Source: Nostoc sp. FACHB-110 | GTDB taxonomy: Bacteria > Cyanobacteriota > Cyanobacteriia > Cyanobacteriales > Nostocaceae | Direction: 5' to 3' | DNA length: 64,000 nt | Assembly (NCBI RefSeq): GCF_014697425.1 | Contig: NZ_JACJRU010000008.1 | Location: forward strand, 1-64,000 | In this document: one piece after another, positions 7,143 through 17,283 of the stretch | How the letters are laid out: each line of letters begins with the position of its first letter | Numbering within the stretch: the first letter of the stretch is position 1 | The notes under the pieces: generated by a model | Database searches by the model: none | What the model saw: only the letters and a program-made list of their open reading frames with translations | Told to the model about the DNA's origin: nothing | Program-made: the position numbers and the translations under genes

Positions 7143-9776
7143 ATGAAGCTTTTTAATAATATTCTGACAGTAGTTTATTCTCCTACTGTTCTGTTGCTTG
7201 CTGCTTTCTTGGGGGCAGTTCCCTCCAATGCTGCTAATTTCACCCCAACGAACGCATACCAAACAACCTATTCAATTAAAATCAAAGACAGCAGCAATAA
7301 CTCTGCTCAAAATGTTGGTATCAAAAAATTTCTGTCCAACATCCAATTAGCACAGGCAACAGTAAGCACAGTTTTTACAACTCAAACTCCTAGTACTTTC
7401 AAGACTGATAACTATCCCTACGAATTAGGGATGAAATTCCGCAGTACTACAGACGGAAAGATTACCGCCATTCGCTATTGGAAACCTGCTGGCGAGACCA
7501 CAACTCAAACTTCACCTCACATTGGTAAAATCTGGTCAGCAACAGGAACTCTTCTGGCCAGTGTCACTTTTACTAACGAGACTGCTTCTGGTTGGCAAAA
7601 ACAGGCTTTAAGTACACCACTAAATATTAAAGCTAATACGACTTATGTGGTGTCTGTGAATGCGAATAGCTACTATGCTTACACACAAAATCAACTAGCT
7701 ACTTCAATAGTCAATAGTAATCTTCGCTCAGTTGCTGACGGTAACAATGGAGTGTTTGACTTAACTCGTGGAAATTTCCCGAAGAACTCCTACCGTAATA
7801 GCAATTATTTTCGTGACATCGATTTTGTTGCTGTTTCCCAAACACCAACACCAACACCAACACCAACACCAACACCAACACCAACACCAACACCAACACC
7901 AACACCAACACCAACACCAACACCAACACCAACACCAACACCCACTACTTCCTGGAAAGAGCGAATTCTCAACGCTGATGGCACTATAAATTGGACAGAA
8001 TACACAAACGTAGCCAATAACTATCACAAGCGTGAAATGATTGATTATCGTTTCGGCCCTAAATATAGCGACTTTCACACCACAGAAGAATCTTTCCCGA
8101 CGGTATATCAGCCATCAAGTGATGGCATCATTCGCAAAAACGCTGGTGCTTGGTGTCGAGTTGACCCAGGGCCAGATGGTGATCCAGGAGCTGCTTGGAT
8201 GACATCGGGACAGATGCTATTTTCACCTGATACAGATGCACCAGCTGAGTATCAGTACGGCTCATCAAATATGCGAAATTCTGACGGTGCGATTAGCTTT
8301 ACTGATAATGGATTGTGTTTAAGGGCACGCGCAGAATGGCTCGGGGATTGGTGGAATCGAAATAATATTAGTACCCCTACGACTCCATCAGTCAAGCAAT
8401 ATTCTGATGCCTCAGGCGGCACACTGCCTTTACCACCAATTGCAACTACTCGTTCAGTTGGTAGTTCTTTAACTGGTTTTTTGGCTTTCCAAAACGGAAA
8501 AATAATCTCTGCGGGTACTGGAAACGACGGCTATACCCAAGAAGGCGTGAGCTACGTTTCAGCAGCACTTGATAATGGCAAAGTGCCAACAGCCATAGTG
8601 GCTAGCAACAACAACGAATTTTTATTTGTAACCGTTTGGGACACTATTAACCGCAAAGGACAGTTGGCAGTAATAGCAGTCAAAACTCGTCAAATGGCTC
8701 AAGAGAACAGATTTTATTGGGGACTACCAGGTTGGCCTACTGTAAAAGGACTAAAGGTAATTGGGTATATTGATTTGCCATTTGCTGCACCAAATGCAGT
8801 TGATGTGACAGTAAGTACAAGGTTAGGCAATCCTCGTGGTTATGGTGATAACGCAAACGACGATTTGAACTTGCAGTCTGTACGTGATAAGTGGTATAGC
8901 ACAGCGTGGGATACTTCCTACGGAGATAACTATTGGAAGCAGACTGCTCAAAGTGGATATGCAATTGTCAGTTCAAGAGCTGAAAATAAAGTTGCAATTA
9001 TCGACATCCGCCCTCTGCTGAAGTACTACCGTAAAATGTACTTGACTACCCAAGCTAACTTTGATCAAACCAAGAATGAAGGTACAGCAGCTAATCAGTG
9101 GCCGCACACATTTAGTTATGCACCAGAACAGACCCCAGTTGTATCAAAAGTTTTAACTATCAGTCAGCCCACTGCTGTAGCAACAGGAAACAGATGGAAT
9201 GGTTTTAAAGCACCAAGATCAGAATATAACGGGGAAGTTCAGAAGCCTTTAAAGACAGCTTATATTGCTTCTATGGATGGTACTGTACGTATGTATAATG
9301 TGGAGTCACTAATTCTTCCTAGTACTACAGCATCCGTTCCTGATAGCCCGTTTAAATCTTTCCAAGTAGGTAGAAATCCAGTGCAAATGTTTCATGGATT
9401 TCATAGCACTTCATGCGATGACTACTACATTGTAAGCCGTGGAGATCGAGCTATTTACTACACACAATACGACGGTACAGTTAGAGGCATTTTACGTGAT
9501 TCCCGCCTCAAAGATCCTGTAAATGTTGCGGTGTCTTTCGATCAGGCTGGATATAGTGGCTCTGGTGCCAGCAAGTCAATGTATTCATACGTGATGTCTG
9601 TACTTGACTATGATGGCAAACAAGTTGTTGACTATATGGTGCAAGACGGGTTTAACTGGAACGGAGAACAGATAAAATTTACTGGGCCAAATGGAGAAAA
9701 CTTAATCTTTATGCATGGATTTTCCAATCCAACTAAGGGTAAACCTTTTATGGTTAACTTCGATGAAGTTATTTAA
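7143..9776 (+). CDS. Secreted DUF4082 protein with Pro-Thr linker and large C-terminal domain
   Basis: An 877-residue protein starting MKLFNN behind AGAGG; the frame extends 12 codons further upstream without a ribosome site. Order: signal peptide (about 1-31, ending SNA), a DUF4082-like domain (about 75-230; ELGMKFRSTTDGKITAIRYW, ANTTYVVSVNA), a (PT)n linker of about 33 residues, then a roughly 600-residue region with repeats such as AYIASMDGTVRMYN and IVSSRAENKVAIIDIRP that suggests a beta-propeller. DUF4082 is usually found in surface or carbohydrate-related proteins. It faces the polysaccharide locus tail to tail, which makes a cell-surface role plausible. I do not recognise the C-terminal domain. 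Confidence 0.7.
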   Translation: MKLFNNILTVVYSPTVLLLAAFLGAVPSNAANFTPTNAYQTTYSIKIKDSSNNSAQNVGIKKFLSNIQLAQATVSTVFTTQTPSTFKTDNYPYELGMKFRSTTDGKITAIRYWKPAGETTTQTSPHIGKIWSATGTLLASVTFTNETASGWQKQALSTPLNIKANTTYVVSVNANSYYAYTQNQLATSIVNSNLRSVADGNNGVFDLTRGNFPKNSYRNSNYFRDIDFVAVSQTPTPTPTPTPTPTPTPTPTPTPTPTPTPTPTPTPTTSWKERILNADGTINWTEYTNVANNYHKREMIDYRFGPKYSDFHTTEESFPTVYQPSSDGIIRKNAGAWCRVDPGPDGDPGAAWMTSGQMLFSPDTDAPAEYQYGSSNMRNSDGAISFTDNGLCLRARAEWLGDWWNRNNISTPTTPSVKQYSDASGGTLPLPPIATTRSVGSSLTGFLAFQNGKIISAGTGNDGYTQEGVSYVSAALDNGKVPTAIVASNNNEFLFVTVWDTINRKGQLAVIAVKTRQMAQENRFYWGLPGWPTVKGLKVIGYIDLPFAAPNAVDVTVSTRLGNPRGYGDNANDDLNLQSVRDKWYSTAWDTSYGDNYWKQTAQSGYAIVSSRAENKVAIIDIRPLLKYYRKMYLTTQANFDQTKNEGTAANQWPHTFSYAPEQTPVVSKVLTISQPTAVATGNRWNGFKAPRSEYNGEVQKPLKTAYIASMDGTVRMYNVESLILPSTTASVPDSPFKSFQVGRNPVQMFHGFHSTSCDDYYIVSRGDRAIYYTQYDGTVRGILRDSRLKDPVNVAVSFDQAGYSGSGASKSMYSYVMSVLDYDGKQVVDYMVQDGFNWNGEQIKFTGPNGENLIFMHGFSNPTKGKPFMVNFDEVI
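7842..7941. repeat. Hexanucleotide microsatellite (ACACCA)n, about 16 units
   Basis: About 100 bp of near-perfect ACACCA units encode the Pro-Thr linker of the secreted protein. Since the unit is 6 bp, slippage would change linker length without breaking the frame. Confidence 0.9.
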
Positions 9777-9818
9777 AAGTTGTCTTCATAAAGAGTGAAA
9801 TAATTTCAACTTTAATCT

Positions 9819-9853
9819 AAACCTTGTATATAACGTTATATACAAGGTTTTTT
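9819..9853. terminator. Bidirectional rho-independent terminator
   Basis: Positions 9819-9850 form a perfect 32-nt palindrome (arms AAACCTTGTATATAAC and its complement) followed by T residues on the plus strand, with A residues preceding it for the minus strand. It lies between two convergent genes and can end transcripts from both sides. Confidence 0.85.
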
Positions 9854-9862
9854 CTCATCAAG

Positions 9863-10882
9863 TTACAATTTTGTTGATGGTGATGCTAAAAAACAACCTT
9901 GAAATTTTTGCTGTATACAAAGCTGTTGAAAAATTAAATCAGCTGCTACTTGATAGCCTACTGCACTTAAATGAACTTCGTCTCGAAAGTAAGTTTCAAC
10001 AACATTAGTAGGTAATTTAGACCAAGCATCGTAAGTATCAAAGATTTGTATTTGTAGCGACTTCAGCACTTGCATAAACTCCGGTTTATAAGGTGGAGTT
10101 GCAGGTTTGGGAATTAAGTCGTAACGATTAGGTGTAAAAAGTACGTAAATGGGTATTTTTTTATCGCGCACAAGCTTGGCTGCTGTTTTGAAAAATTCCA
10201 TATTTTTTTGAAATTGCTGATCTACTTGTGCAGGAGATATCTGAGGAATTTCTTGATTAGAAAATGGGTTTAAGTTCACATTTCCGAAAACCCGAGGTAT
10301 TATATAGCGATTCAAAGCTTCTTGAATTGCTGAAAGCGGAGGGTGATCTGGGTAGTTAGGATCTTTTCCTACACGTTCACTTGTGCTAGTAGGTTGAGTC
10401 AGGTCATGTGTGCCAATTTGCAAAATTACAGCATCACTGTTAAAAGTGCCGAACTCTTTTAAATAACCTAAGTGATTACCAATTCCCCATGAACCAGCAG
10501 AAGCATTCAAAACTTCTGTAGGTTGTCCTGAAGCTTGGATTTTAGCTTTTAATTGTTCTGTAATTATTTGTTTTTGGTCAATAGGATTGCCGCCATTCAG
10601 AACAGAGTCTCCAATCATTAATATTCTTAAACTTCCTTTAGCTTTTTGCAATTTTATGGGTTCAGAGCGTTGAGAATACTGGTTATATTCTATTCTTTTG
10701 CCAAAGCGAACTAATGATTGGTTGGGTTGAAAACGGTAGCCTGTATAAGTATCAGCTTGACTTAAAACCGGACTACCCAGCCCAAATAAAATTCTTAAAG
10801 CAAACTCAATACTGACTAAATTAAAAACGATAAATAATAATATTTTTTTATATTTACGCACTTTAGGAAAATTTTTCTGCAT
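9863..10882 (-). CDS. Membrane-anchored SGNH/GDSL-family hydrolase
   Basis: The 339-residue protein has an N-terminal membrane segment (about 13-32). SGNH blocks follow: ILMIGDSVLNGG (nucleophile Ser), SAGSWGIGN (block II Gly), IGTHDL at the place of block III, and DEVHLSAVGY (Asp and His of block V). Block III has His where the oxyanion-hole Asn of GxND is usual. Relatives in polysaccharide loci add or remove acyl groups on the glycan outside the membrane. The start overlaps the stop of the upstream glycosyltransferase by one base, and it is the last gene of the minus-strand locus. Confidence 0.75.
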   Translation of the reverse strand: MQKNFPKVRKYKKILLFIVFNLVSIEFALRILFGLGSPVLSQADTYTGYRFQPNQSLVRFGKRIEYNQYSQRSEPIKLQKAKGSLRILMIGDSVLNGGNPIDQKQIITEQLKAKIQASGQPTEVLNASAGSWGIGNHLGYLKEFGTFNSDAVILQIGTHDLTQPTSTSERVGKDPNYPDHPPLSAIQEALNRYIIPRVFGNVNLNPFSNQEIPQISPAQVDQQFQKNMEFFKTAAKLVRDKKIPIYVLFTPNRYDLIPKPATPPYKPEFMQVLKSLQIQIFDTYDAWSKLPTNVVETYFRDEVHLSAVGYQVAADLIFQQLCIQQKFQGCFLASPSTKL

Positions 10883-11670
10883 TAATCTTTGTGAGTCGAA
10901 CTTTGATAATATTTTTCATATTCTATCAAGCGGATTGATAACAAAGTTTCGGCTAGCATTCGCTGGAAAGCATAGTAATAACCAGCCCATCCGTCTAAAA
11001 TTCCTCCTTTGAGAATTAGACAATAAAATAAGATAACAAATGGAGCAAATAGTTTTTGTCTGCGGATGCGATCGCCTAAACTGAGTTCATCTACTGGAGT
11101 CTCCAGTAATTTCTTGACTTCAATTACCATATAGCGATCCTGCGCCCACAACCAACGACTCAAAGGTTTGCGATCATCATGATGAATATAGCTAGAAAGC
11201 ATTGCTGATTCACCATTCACTTGCAAAAGCTGAGTGTGTCCATCATCTATATAAATTGCTTTATCTTTGCGAAAGAGAACTTGACGAGGCGGAAGTATTG
11301 TACCTCTTAAAGGTTTGCCAAACACACAGTATTTAAATCTGGTGAAGTAACCATTTATCTGGCTGTCTGCTGGTAAAGCCACAATTTCCGCAACTAGTTC
11401 ATCTGTCACAATATAATCTGCATCTAAAGACAGTACCCATTGAGATTGTATTTTTTCCAAACCATAATTCCATTGAATAGCATGGGTATCAAATTTTCTT
11501 TGGAATACTTGTACTTGTGGATAAGATTGCAAAATTTCTAGAGTTTCATCATTGCTATAGCTATCAACAACTACAATTTTTGTAGCCCAAGCCAGATGTT
11601 GGAGAGTGCGTCCAATATTGGGTGCTTCGTTGTAGGTGAGAATCAGAGGGGTAACTTCTTGTAGCATCAA
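10882..11670 (-). CDS. Family 2 glycosyltransferase (WaaE/KdtX-like)
   Basis: The 262-residue GT-A enzyme opens with VTPLILTYNEAPNIGRTL and IVVVDSYSNDETL (nucleotide-binding) and has WVLSLDADYIVTDEL, where DAD is the metal-binding DxD. The region FKYCVFGKPLRG and the C-terminal half resemble lipopolysaccharide-core beta-glucosyltransferases of the WaaE type. It overlaps the upstream gene by 4 bp (ATGA) and the downstream gene by 1 bp, so the three are translated together. The acceptor is unknown. Confidence 0.85.
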   Translation of the reverse strand: MMLQEVTPLILTYNEAPNIGRTLQHLAWATKIVVVDSYSNDETLEILQSYPQVQVFQRKFDTHAIQWNYGLEKIQSQWVLSLDADYIVTDELVAEIVALPADSQINGYFTRFKYCVFGKPLRGTILPPRQVLFRKDKAIYIDDGHTQLLQVNGESAMLSSYIHHDDRKPLSRWLWAQDRYMVIEVKKLLETPVDELSLGDRIRRQKLFAPFVILFYCLILKGGILDGWAGYYYAFQRMLAETLLSIRLIEYEKYYQSSTHKD

Positions 11671-12854
11671 TCCAAAAAATGCGCTTTTTTGATAATTTTG
11701 GTGTAAATGTCAACCATTTGACAAGCAATATTTTTCCAGGTGTATTGATCTAAAACTACTTGACGAGCGCGATCGCCCATCTCTTGAGATAATTGAGGAT
11801 GATTTAAAAACTTCTCAATAGTATCAGAAATTTTTAAGATATCTTGGGGAAGGACATAACCAAGCTGATATTTTTCGACTACCGAAGCCAACGCTACACA
11901 AGGAGTAATCAGCACAGGAACGCCTGCGGCTAAAGCTTCTAAGACTGCTATACCAAAGTTTTCTGAATGAGAAGTTAAAGCGAATAAATCTGCACCTTGA
12001 AGATATAAATCTTTAGTTTCATTTTCTATGAATCCAGCAAAATGGGTGCGATCGCTAATACCTGTTGAAACAACCAAAGATTTTAGTTGCTCTGTGTATT
12101 CAGGAGAACCACTACCTGCGATCACAAGAGTAAAACGATAATTCTGGAGTTTACATAAGGCTGAGATTAAATACTCTAGCCCTTTTTTAGGATGTAAGCG
12201 AGACAAAAACAAGATAATGGGTTGATCAATAGGAAGATTCAAATGTTGACGTAAACGAAGACGTGCATCAGAAATAGTAGGAGGAATAGAGAGTCCATGT
12301 GGTAGGACAAAGCCACTAACTCCTAAATTTAATCTTTCAGCTTCTTGCTGTTCTAGTTCCGAAGTAAAATGAACTGCTTGACTATATTGTAGATTTGACC
12401 TTTCAATTAAATTAAGATAAACCTGTTTTTTTCTAGTACTTTGCTCAAGCGACCATTTACACAGCTGTCCTAAAGGACGAACAATATATGGGACATTTTT
12501 AAAACGGGCGATCGCCATTGCTATTGTAGATGGATAAGAAAAAATAGCATGAACGTGCAACAATTCATATTTATCAATGTTTTGCCATAACCATGTAGTC
12601 AGTTGACTGGAAAAAGCAAACTCCCGTATAGCATTAACTTTAGGGGAAAAGCGGTTAAAAAATCGAACAGGAACATCATTGTATTTTATAAGTTGAGCCA
12701 GAGGCACATCTAATAAATTATTACCGTTATCATTAGTTGTGACAATTTCAACATCAACATCAAGAGTTAGCAGTTCTTTCACTATTTCCTGCACTGCTTG
12801 ACTTGGCCCACCTCTAACTGAGGCTACAGAGGGAATTACATGAAGAATTTTCAT
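11667..12854 (-). CDS. GT4 glycosyltransferase
   Basis: A 395-residue GT-B fold enzyme. The N-terminal acceptor domain starts MKILHVIPSVASVRGGPSQA. The donor domain shows LFLSRLHPKKGLEYLI, VIAGSGSPEY and the E-x7-E signature SENFGIAVLEALAAGVPVL. It probably adds one sugar from a nucleotide donor at the inner face of the membrane. It lies 17 bp after asnB and overlaps the next gene. Donor and linkage cannot be read from the sequence. Confidence 0.85.
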   Translation of the reverse strand: MKILHVIPSVASVRGGPSQAVQEIVKELLTLDVDVEIVTTNDNGNNLLDVPLAQLIKYNDVPVRFFNRFSPKVNAIREFAFSSQLTTWLWQNIDKYELLHVHAIFSYPSTIAMAIARFKNVPYIVRPLGQLCKWSLEQSTRKKQVYLNLIERSNLQYSQAVHFTSELEQQEAERLNLGVSGFVLPHGLSIPPTISDARLRLRQHLNLPIDQPIILFLSRLHPKKGLEYLISALCKLQNYRFTLVIAGSGSPEYTEQLKSLVVSTGISDRTHFAGFIENETKDLYLQGADLFALTSHSENFGIAVLEALAAGVPVLITPCVALASVVEKYQLGYVLPQDILKISDTIEKFLNHPQLSQEMGDRARQVVLDQYTWKNIACQMVDIYTKIIKKAHFLD

Positions 12855-12871
12855 GTTTTTAACTTCAATAG

Positions 12872-14698
12872 CTATTGGTTAATTTTTTGCCACCAGTAAT
12901 CTAGTATTGCTAAACTCCAACGCCGATACCAAAGTCTCATATCAACTTCTTGAGCTAATGGAGGAACTTTAAAATAATCATGCCAATCTTGATCTATCCA
13001 TTTTTGAAAAGGAAATGAAAATCCTCTTTTAGGCAGATTAATTAACCAAGTTGGTAGTTCTGGAACTGATTGAATTAATGATTTCTTTTTGGATTCTAGA
13101 CGTATGCTACTGGGAATAGAAGCGATAGTTTCTAGTAAGACCCTATCAACTAAAGGAACTCTTAATTCTAAACCCCATGCCATACTCATAACATCACTGT
13201 CTCGCAACAATTGGTTACGCATATAGCAGCTGAGTTCTAACAAACTTACTTCATCTTCTAAGGAAGGAATATTAGTATAATTGCTCCTATTTGTAAAAAT
13301 GCAGCTTTCCCAATTGAGATTAGCAATTGTCGAATTAGATAAAGAATCTTTTAGATAATACTGAATAATTGTGTTAGCTTCTTTGTAGGAGAAAATTCCT
13401 CTATAACTACCATAGGCTGATGTAGTTGTTGGCTTTTGTTGTAAAAAATCTCCTAGACGCTTTTGTTGTGGAGATTTGCCCCAAGATGCTAATCCATTAC
13501 CTAATACACCTGTTATAGGTTGAATTTTTTGCAGTTGTTGCCCCCAATGAACCATTCTTGGTATTTGTTGAAAGCTTTTATAACCTCCAAATAGTTCATC
13601 TCCTCCTAGACCTGATAAAACTACTTTGGTACCATCTTGATGCGCGACTTGGGAGACGCAAAAACTATTGAATCCATCTATACTTGGTTGATCAATACTT
13701 TGTAAAAATTGAGGTAATAAAGCTCTTCCCAAAGGTGCTGTTATTTTATATTCTGTATGCTCTGTATCAAATAGATCAGCAATTTTTTGGGCTATTTCTC
13801 CCTCATTCCATTCATTTTCTTCAAAAGCAATTGAGTAGGTGCGTAACTTACCTTTTTGGGTTTGACGTGCTAAAGCAAGCACAGAACTTGAGTCAATTCC
13901 TCCACTAAGGAAGATACCTACTGGTACATCACTTACAAAATGGTGTTGAATCGAATCAACTAAGGCATTTCTAATCTTTTCATTTGCTTCTGCCGCAGAA
14001 ATTGCTTCTGGAGTGAAATCAATTTGCCAATATTGTTGTTGATGGATTTTACCTGCTTGCCAATATAAATAATTACCTGCATTTAAGCAGTATATACCTG
14101 CAATTAAAGTGTGTGGCTCTGGTACAGAGCCACTAATTAAATAACCATATAATCCCTCTACACTCCAGTTAATTGTGGGTAAACGGGATGCAAGGATAGA
14201 TTTAATTTCAGAAGCAAAAACTAATGTTGAGCCTGATTGCCAATAATAAAGTGGCTTGATGCCCAGAGGATCACGTGCTAAAAAACAAGTTTTTTCTAGA
14301 TCATCCCAAATTGCAAAGGCAAACATACCGCGAAAATAGCGGACACAATCAGTACCTACTCTTTGATAAAGTTTGAGAATTACTTCTGTGTCTGTTTGGG
14401 ATTGAAACTGTTCACCTTGGGTAATTAGATCCTGGCGAATTTTTTCAAAGTTATAAATTTCACCATTGAAAACAATCCAGTAACGTCCATCAGGTGTAGA
14501 CATGGGTTGATGTCCGGCAAAGCTGAGGTCGAGAATTGCTAAACGAGTATGGGCAAGTGCTGCTTGTTTTTCTTGAGCAATATAAATACCCAAATCATCA
14601 GGGCCACGATGTCGTATAGCAGCTTGCATTCCCTGAATAATAGTTTGCAAGTTATCTTGATAACGATCAATTGTCAGAATCCCAGCAATACCACACAT
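12872..14698 (-). CDS. asnB: Glutamine-hydrolysing asparagine synthase family protein
   Basis: The 608-residue protein has a class II glutaminase domain with the nucleophile Cys2 (MCGIAGIL), RHRGPDD and NGEIYNF. A synthetase domain follows with the ATP pyrophosphatase loop FLSGGIDSSSVLAL and SGLGGDELFGGY. Length and motif order fit AsnB. In polysaccharide loci such enzymes are often thought to amidate a carboxyl on a sugar or lipid precursor instead of making free asparagine. Its place nine bases from one glycosyltransferase and 17 from another supports that reading here, but it stays an inference. Confidence 0.85.
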   Translation of the reverse strand: MCGIAGILTIDRYQDNLQTIIQGMQAAIRHRGPDDLGIYIAQEKQAALAHTRLAILDLSFAGHQPMSTPDGRYWIVFNGEIYNFEKIRQDLITQGEQFQSQTDTEVILKLYQRVGTDCVRYFRGMFAFAIWDDLEKTCFLARDPLGIKPLYYWQSGSTLVFASEIKSILASRLPTINWSVEGLYGYLISGSVPEPHTLIAGIYCLNAGNYLYWQAGKIHQQQYWQIDFTPEAISAAEANEKIRNALVDSIQHHFVSDVPVGIFLSGGIDSSSVLALARQTQKGKLRTYSIAFEENEWNEGEIAQKIADLFDTEHTEYKITAPLGRALLPQFLQSIDQPSIDGFNSFCVSQVAHQDGTKVVLSGLGGDELFGGYKSFQQIPRMVHWGQQLQKIQPITGVLGNGLASWGKSPQQKRLGDFLQQKPTTTSAYGSYRGIFSYKEANTIIQYYLKDSLSNSTIANLNWESCIFTNRSNYTNIPSLEDEVSLLELSCYMRNQLLRDSDVMSMAWGLELRVPLVDRVLLETIASIPSSIRLESKKKSLIQSVPELPTWLINLPKRGFSFPFQKWIDQDWHDYFKVPPLAQEVDMRLWYRRWSLAILDYWWQKINQ

Positions 14699-14707
14699 TT
14701 TAAAATT

Positions 14708-15859
14708 TTAGCTCCTTACACTTGCTTGGAAATACTCATCCAAATAGCTAGTTAGAGTCGCTTTAAAACGCTCATACCCAAAAGTGTCAATTACTTTAGA
14801 ACGCAATGCTTGAGGTTGATACATTAAAGCATTAGGATAAGTACCTTGTAAAATTTGATCTAGCGTCTGAGCAATTTCTTCTATATTATCAGGATTAACT
14901 AATGCCCCAAGTTCACCATCACAAAGCGCATCAATTGCGCCATCCTGGTTTCCTCCTAGTGTAGGCTTTCCACAAGCTAAGGCTTCCAGATAAACAATTC
15001 CAAAACCCTCTCCTTTACTTGGCATAGCAAATACATCACACAAGTTATAGTGAGGTACAAGTTCTTCATCTGGAATAAAGCCAGTCAAAGTTACATAATC
15101 TTGCAAGTTAAGGCTTTTAATTAGTTCTTCAATTCGCGGGCGGTCATTACCTTTACCTACTATTAAATAATGAACATTGGGAATTTCCTGGCGAATTTGG
15201 GGTAAGGCTCGAATAACTTGGTCATACCCTTTATAACCTTCACTACTAGATAATCTGGCTACGGTTAAAATTATTGGCTGTTCTGGAGTTAAACCGTATC
15301 TTTCTAGCAGTTGCTTGGGTTTAGGAGCAATTTTAAACTTAGATGGATCGAAAGTAACTGGTAAAAGGGAAATCAATTGTGGGTTAAGGTTTTGTTCTTT
15401 TAGGATGCGATCGCGTGTATAGTTGCTAACTGAAAGTATTTTTGTTGCTGCTTGTAAAGCGTTTTGTTTTATCGGATTTTTTAAATCCCATACATCAATA
15501 CCATGAACTATTACCCAATAAGGAATTCCTGTTAAGCGATAAATCCAATAAGCGACAGGAGCAAAGTTAATATGACCAGTTAAAATTAAATTTGGTCGTC
15601 CTTTGATTGCCCCTACAAGCAGAGCTATAGCAAAATAAAGACTTCTAAAACTAGGGGGTATGTTTCCATAAAAATGGAAGGAAATATTTCTTTTTAAAAG
15701 TTTATTTTCTTTGGGTTGCTCACTATCAAGTTTGTTATAAACCTCTATTTTTGAATTAATAAATTTATCAGATATGGCCATTAAAAAAGCTTGTAAATAA
15801 CTTTGTATACCTCCTTTTGTGTCAAATATATTTGGAATCCAAAAATGAAGCTTTATCAT
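14708..15859 (-). CDS. GT4 glycosyltransferase
   Basis: The 383-residue GT-B enzyme has the N-terminal FWIPNIFDTKGGIQSYLQAF (acceptor-side glycine motif), VIVHGIDVWDL, the donor-domain ILTVARLSSSEGYKGYDQVI and the E-x7-E signature SKGEGFGIVYLEALACGKP. It follows the polymerase gene after 68 bp and ends 9 bp before asnB. The sugar transferred is unknown. Confidence 0.85.
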   Translation of the reverse strand: MIKLHFWIPNIFDTKGGIQSYLQAFLMAISDKFINSKIEVYNKLDSEQPKENKLLKRNISFHFYGNIPPSFRSLYFAIALLVGAIKGRPNLILTGHINFAPVAYWIYRLTGIPYWVIVHGIDVWDLKNPIKQNALQAATKILSVSNYTRDRILKEQNLNPQLISLLPVTFDPSKFKIAPKPKQLLERYGLTPEQPIILTVARLSSSEGYKGYDQVIRALPQIRQEIPNVHYLIVGKGNDRPRIEELIKSLNLQDYVTLTGFIPDEELVPHYNLCDVFAMPSKGEGFGIVYLEALACGKPTLGGNQDGAIDALCDGELGALVNPDNIEEIAQTLDQILQGTYPNALMYQPQALRSKVIDTFGYERFKATLTSYLDEYFQASVRS

Positions 15860-15927
15860 ATAATTTTAAAATATATGTATATATAATAATTAAACTATTT
15901 ATATTTCCTATGAAAATCAAATTTATA

Positions 15928-17283
15928 CTATGTAAAATAATTTTTCATATCTAATTTTGGCAATAAAAATATAAATCCACTAAAGAACCAATAATAAACC
16001 ACAGAAAGAGGATGAAAAACTACTTGACCTGGAAGAAATTGCAAATGTATAAAAAAAGCTACTAACGCCATATCTTTTAAGAAAGGACTGTAGAGATTTT
16101 TATATATAAACCATAATGCCATCATTAATGTAATCCTCATTCCATACCAAAATACAACACCAACTAACCCTACTTCGATAGTCATTTTGTGCATTTCTGC
16201 TTCTGCGCTAGGAGGTGTTGAACCAGGAGGTAAAGATAATAGTTTTTTGATAGGCTGCGCTCCTGACTGAGTTGCACCAGTACCATAGCCGTCCATAATA
16301 GATTTTCCAGGTACAGAATGAATGGATAAAGCATAGCCTATCCGTTCAGAAAATTCACCTGAAGATCCGCCGCGAGTTACAAAGGCATCAATTGCTGGAG
16401 CAAAATAACGAGACAAAAGTAGTACTACAATTACAGCAGGAACCGTAAGTTTTTTCAAAAATTTTAAAATTATTGCGAAATTATCAATACTTTTGACAAC
16501 CAAATAACCTACGAAAATTAATGCTGAGTTTACCATTACTCCGCGAGAACCAGTCATAAAAAAATTAGCTATCAATAAAAATAGTTCTAAGAAGGTGATG
16601 ATTCTCCAAAAATTTGATTGTTTTATCTGTCCTGTGAGTAAAGGTAGTAAAAAACCAAAACATACTACCAAATAAGCCGTATAAATATTAGGAAAAGCAA
16701 ATACGCTTGATATACGGATTTTGCCATTTGCAAAGCCAAGTGCTTCTGAAGCTTCTTCTCCTCCTGGGGCAATATTGAGAAAACTAGAGGGAGGACTATA
16801 AAATTGAAATATTCCCAAAATACAAACTGGAATTAAGCAAAGAAGATAATTGCGTAAAAATTTAATAAAATCTTCTTCTGATTTAAAAATATATGGAAGT
16901 AGCCACATTAAAGGAACATAAAGTAAATAGCGACTAAGACCAAATATTCCAATAATAGGTGAGCCTAGATCAGGATTAAAAGACTGAAAAATTAACCATA
17001 TTGAAGAGATAAATAAAAATATATGAACAATAGATGTGTATTTATTTTTAATTAGTTGAAAATCTGTACGGTAAAATAGAAAAAATTTTATATAAGCAAT
17101 CAATAAAACTATATCTTTAAAAAGATATATTACATTGCTGGCTTGAGGTAATATCCATTTTCGCATAACACCATCAAATACTATTAAAAATAGTGTGGCT
17201 TTCACTAATTGCCGCCAATTAAGATTAGTAAATATTATACATATTATTATTAATAAAGTTAGAGCAAGAAGTATTTTATCCAC
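15928..17283 (-). CDS. Wzy-like O-antigen polymerase/ligase family membrane protein
   Basis: The 451-residue protein has about ten to eleven hydrophobic segments and a large non-membrane loop (around residues 290-360, with TRGGSSGEFSERIGYAL and MHKMTIEVGLVGVVFW), the pattern of the O-antigen ligase/polymerase superfamily. It would join repeat units, or transfer glycan to a carrier, at the periplasmic face. The start is a GTG that overlaps the stop of the upstream glycosyltransferase (TAGTG). Polymerase versus ligase cannot be decided from the sequence. Confidence 0.75.
   Translation of the reverse strand: MDKILLALTLLIIICIIFTNLNWRQLVKATLFLIVFDGVMRKWILPQASNVIYLFKDIVLLIAYIKFFLFYRTDFQLIKNKYTSIVHIFLFISSIWLIFQSFNPDLGSPIIGIFGLSRYLLYVPLMWLLPYIFKSEEDFIKFLRNYLLCLIPVCILGIFQFYSPPSSFLNIAPGGEEASEALGFANGKIRISSVFAFPNIYTAYLVVCFGFLLPLLTGQIKQSNFWRIITFLELFLLIANFFMTGSRGVMVNSALIFVGYLVVKSIDNFAIILKFLKKLTVPAVIVVLLLSRYFAPAIDAFVTRGGSSGEFSERIGYALSIHSVPGKSIMDGYGTGATQSGAQPIKKLLSLPPGSTPPSAEAEMHKMTIEVGLVGVVFWYGMRITLMMALWFIYKNLYSPFLKDMALVAFFIHLQFLPGQVVFHPLSVVYYWFFSGFIFLLPKLDMKNYFT

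Noticed and set aside
7840..7945. CRISPR-like regular repeat
   Set aside because: Units are 6 bp without spacers; it is a coding microsatellite.
7711..8078. Long open frames of Val-Leu, Cys-Trp, Gly-Val or Gln-His repeats on both strands
   Set aside because: All are alternative readings of the ACACCA microsatellite inside the secreted protein gene.
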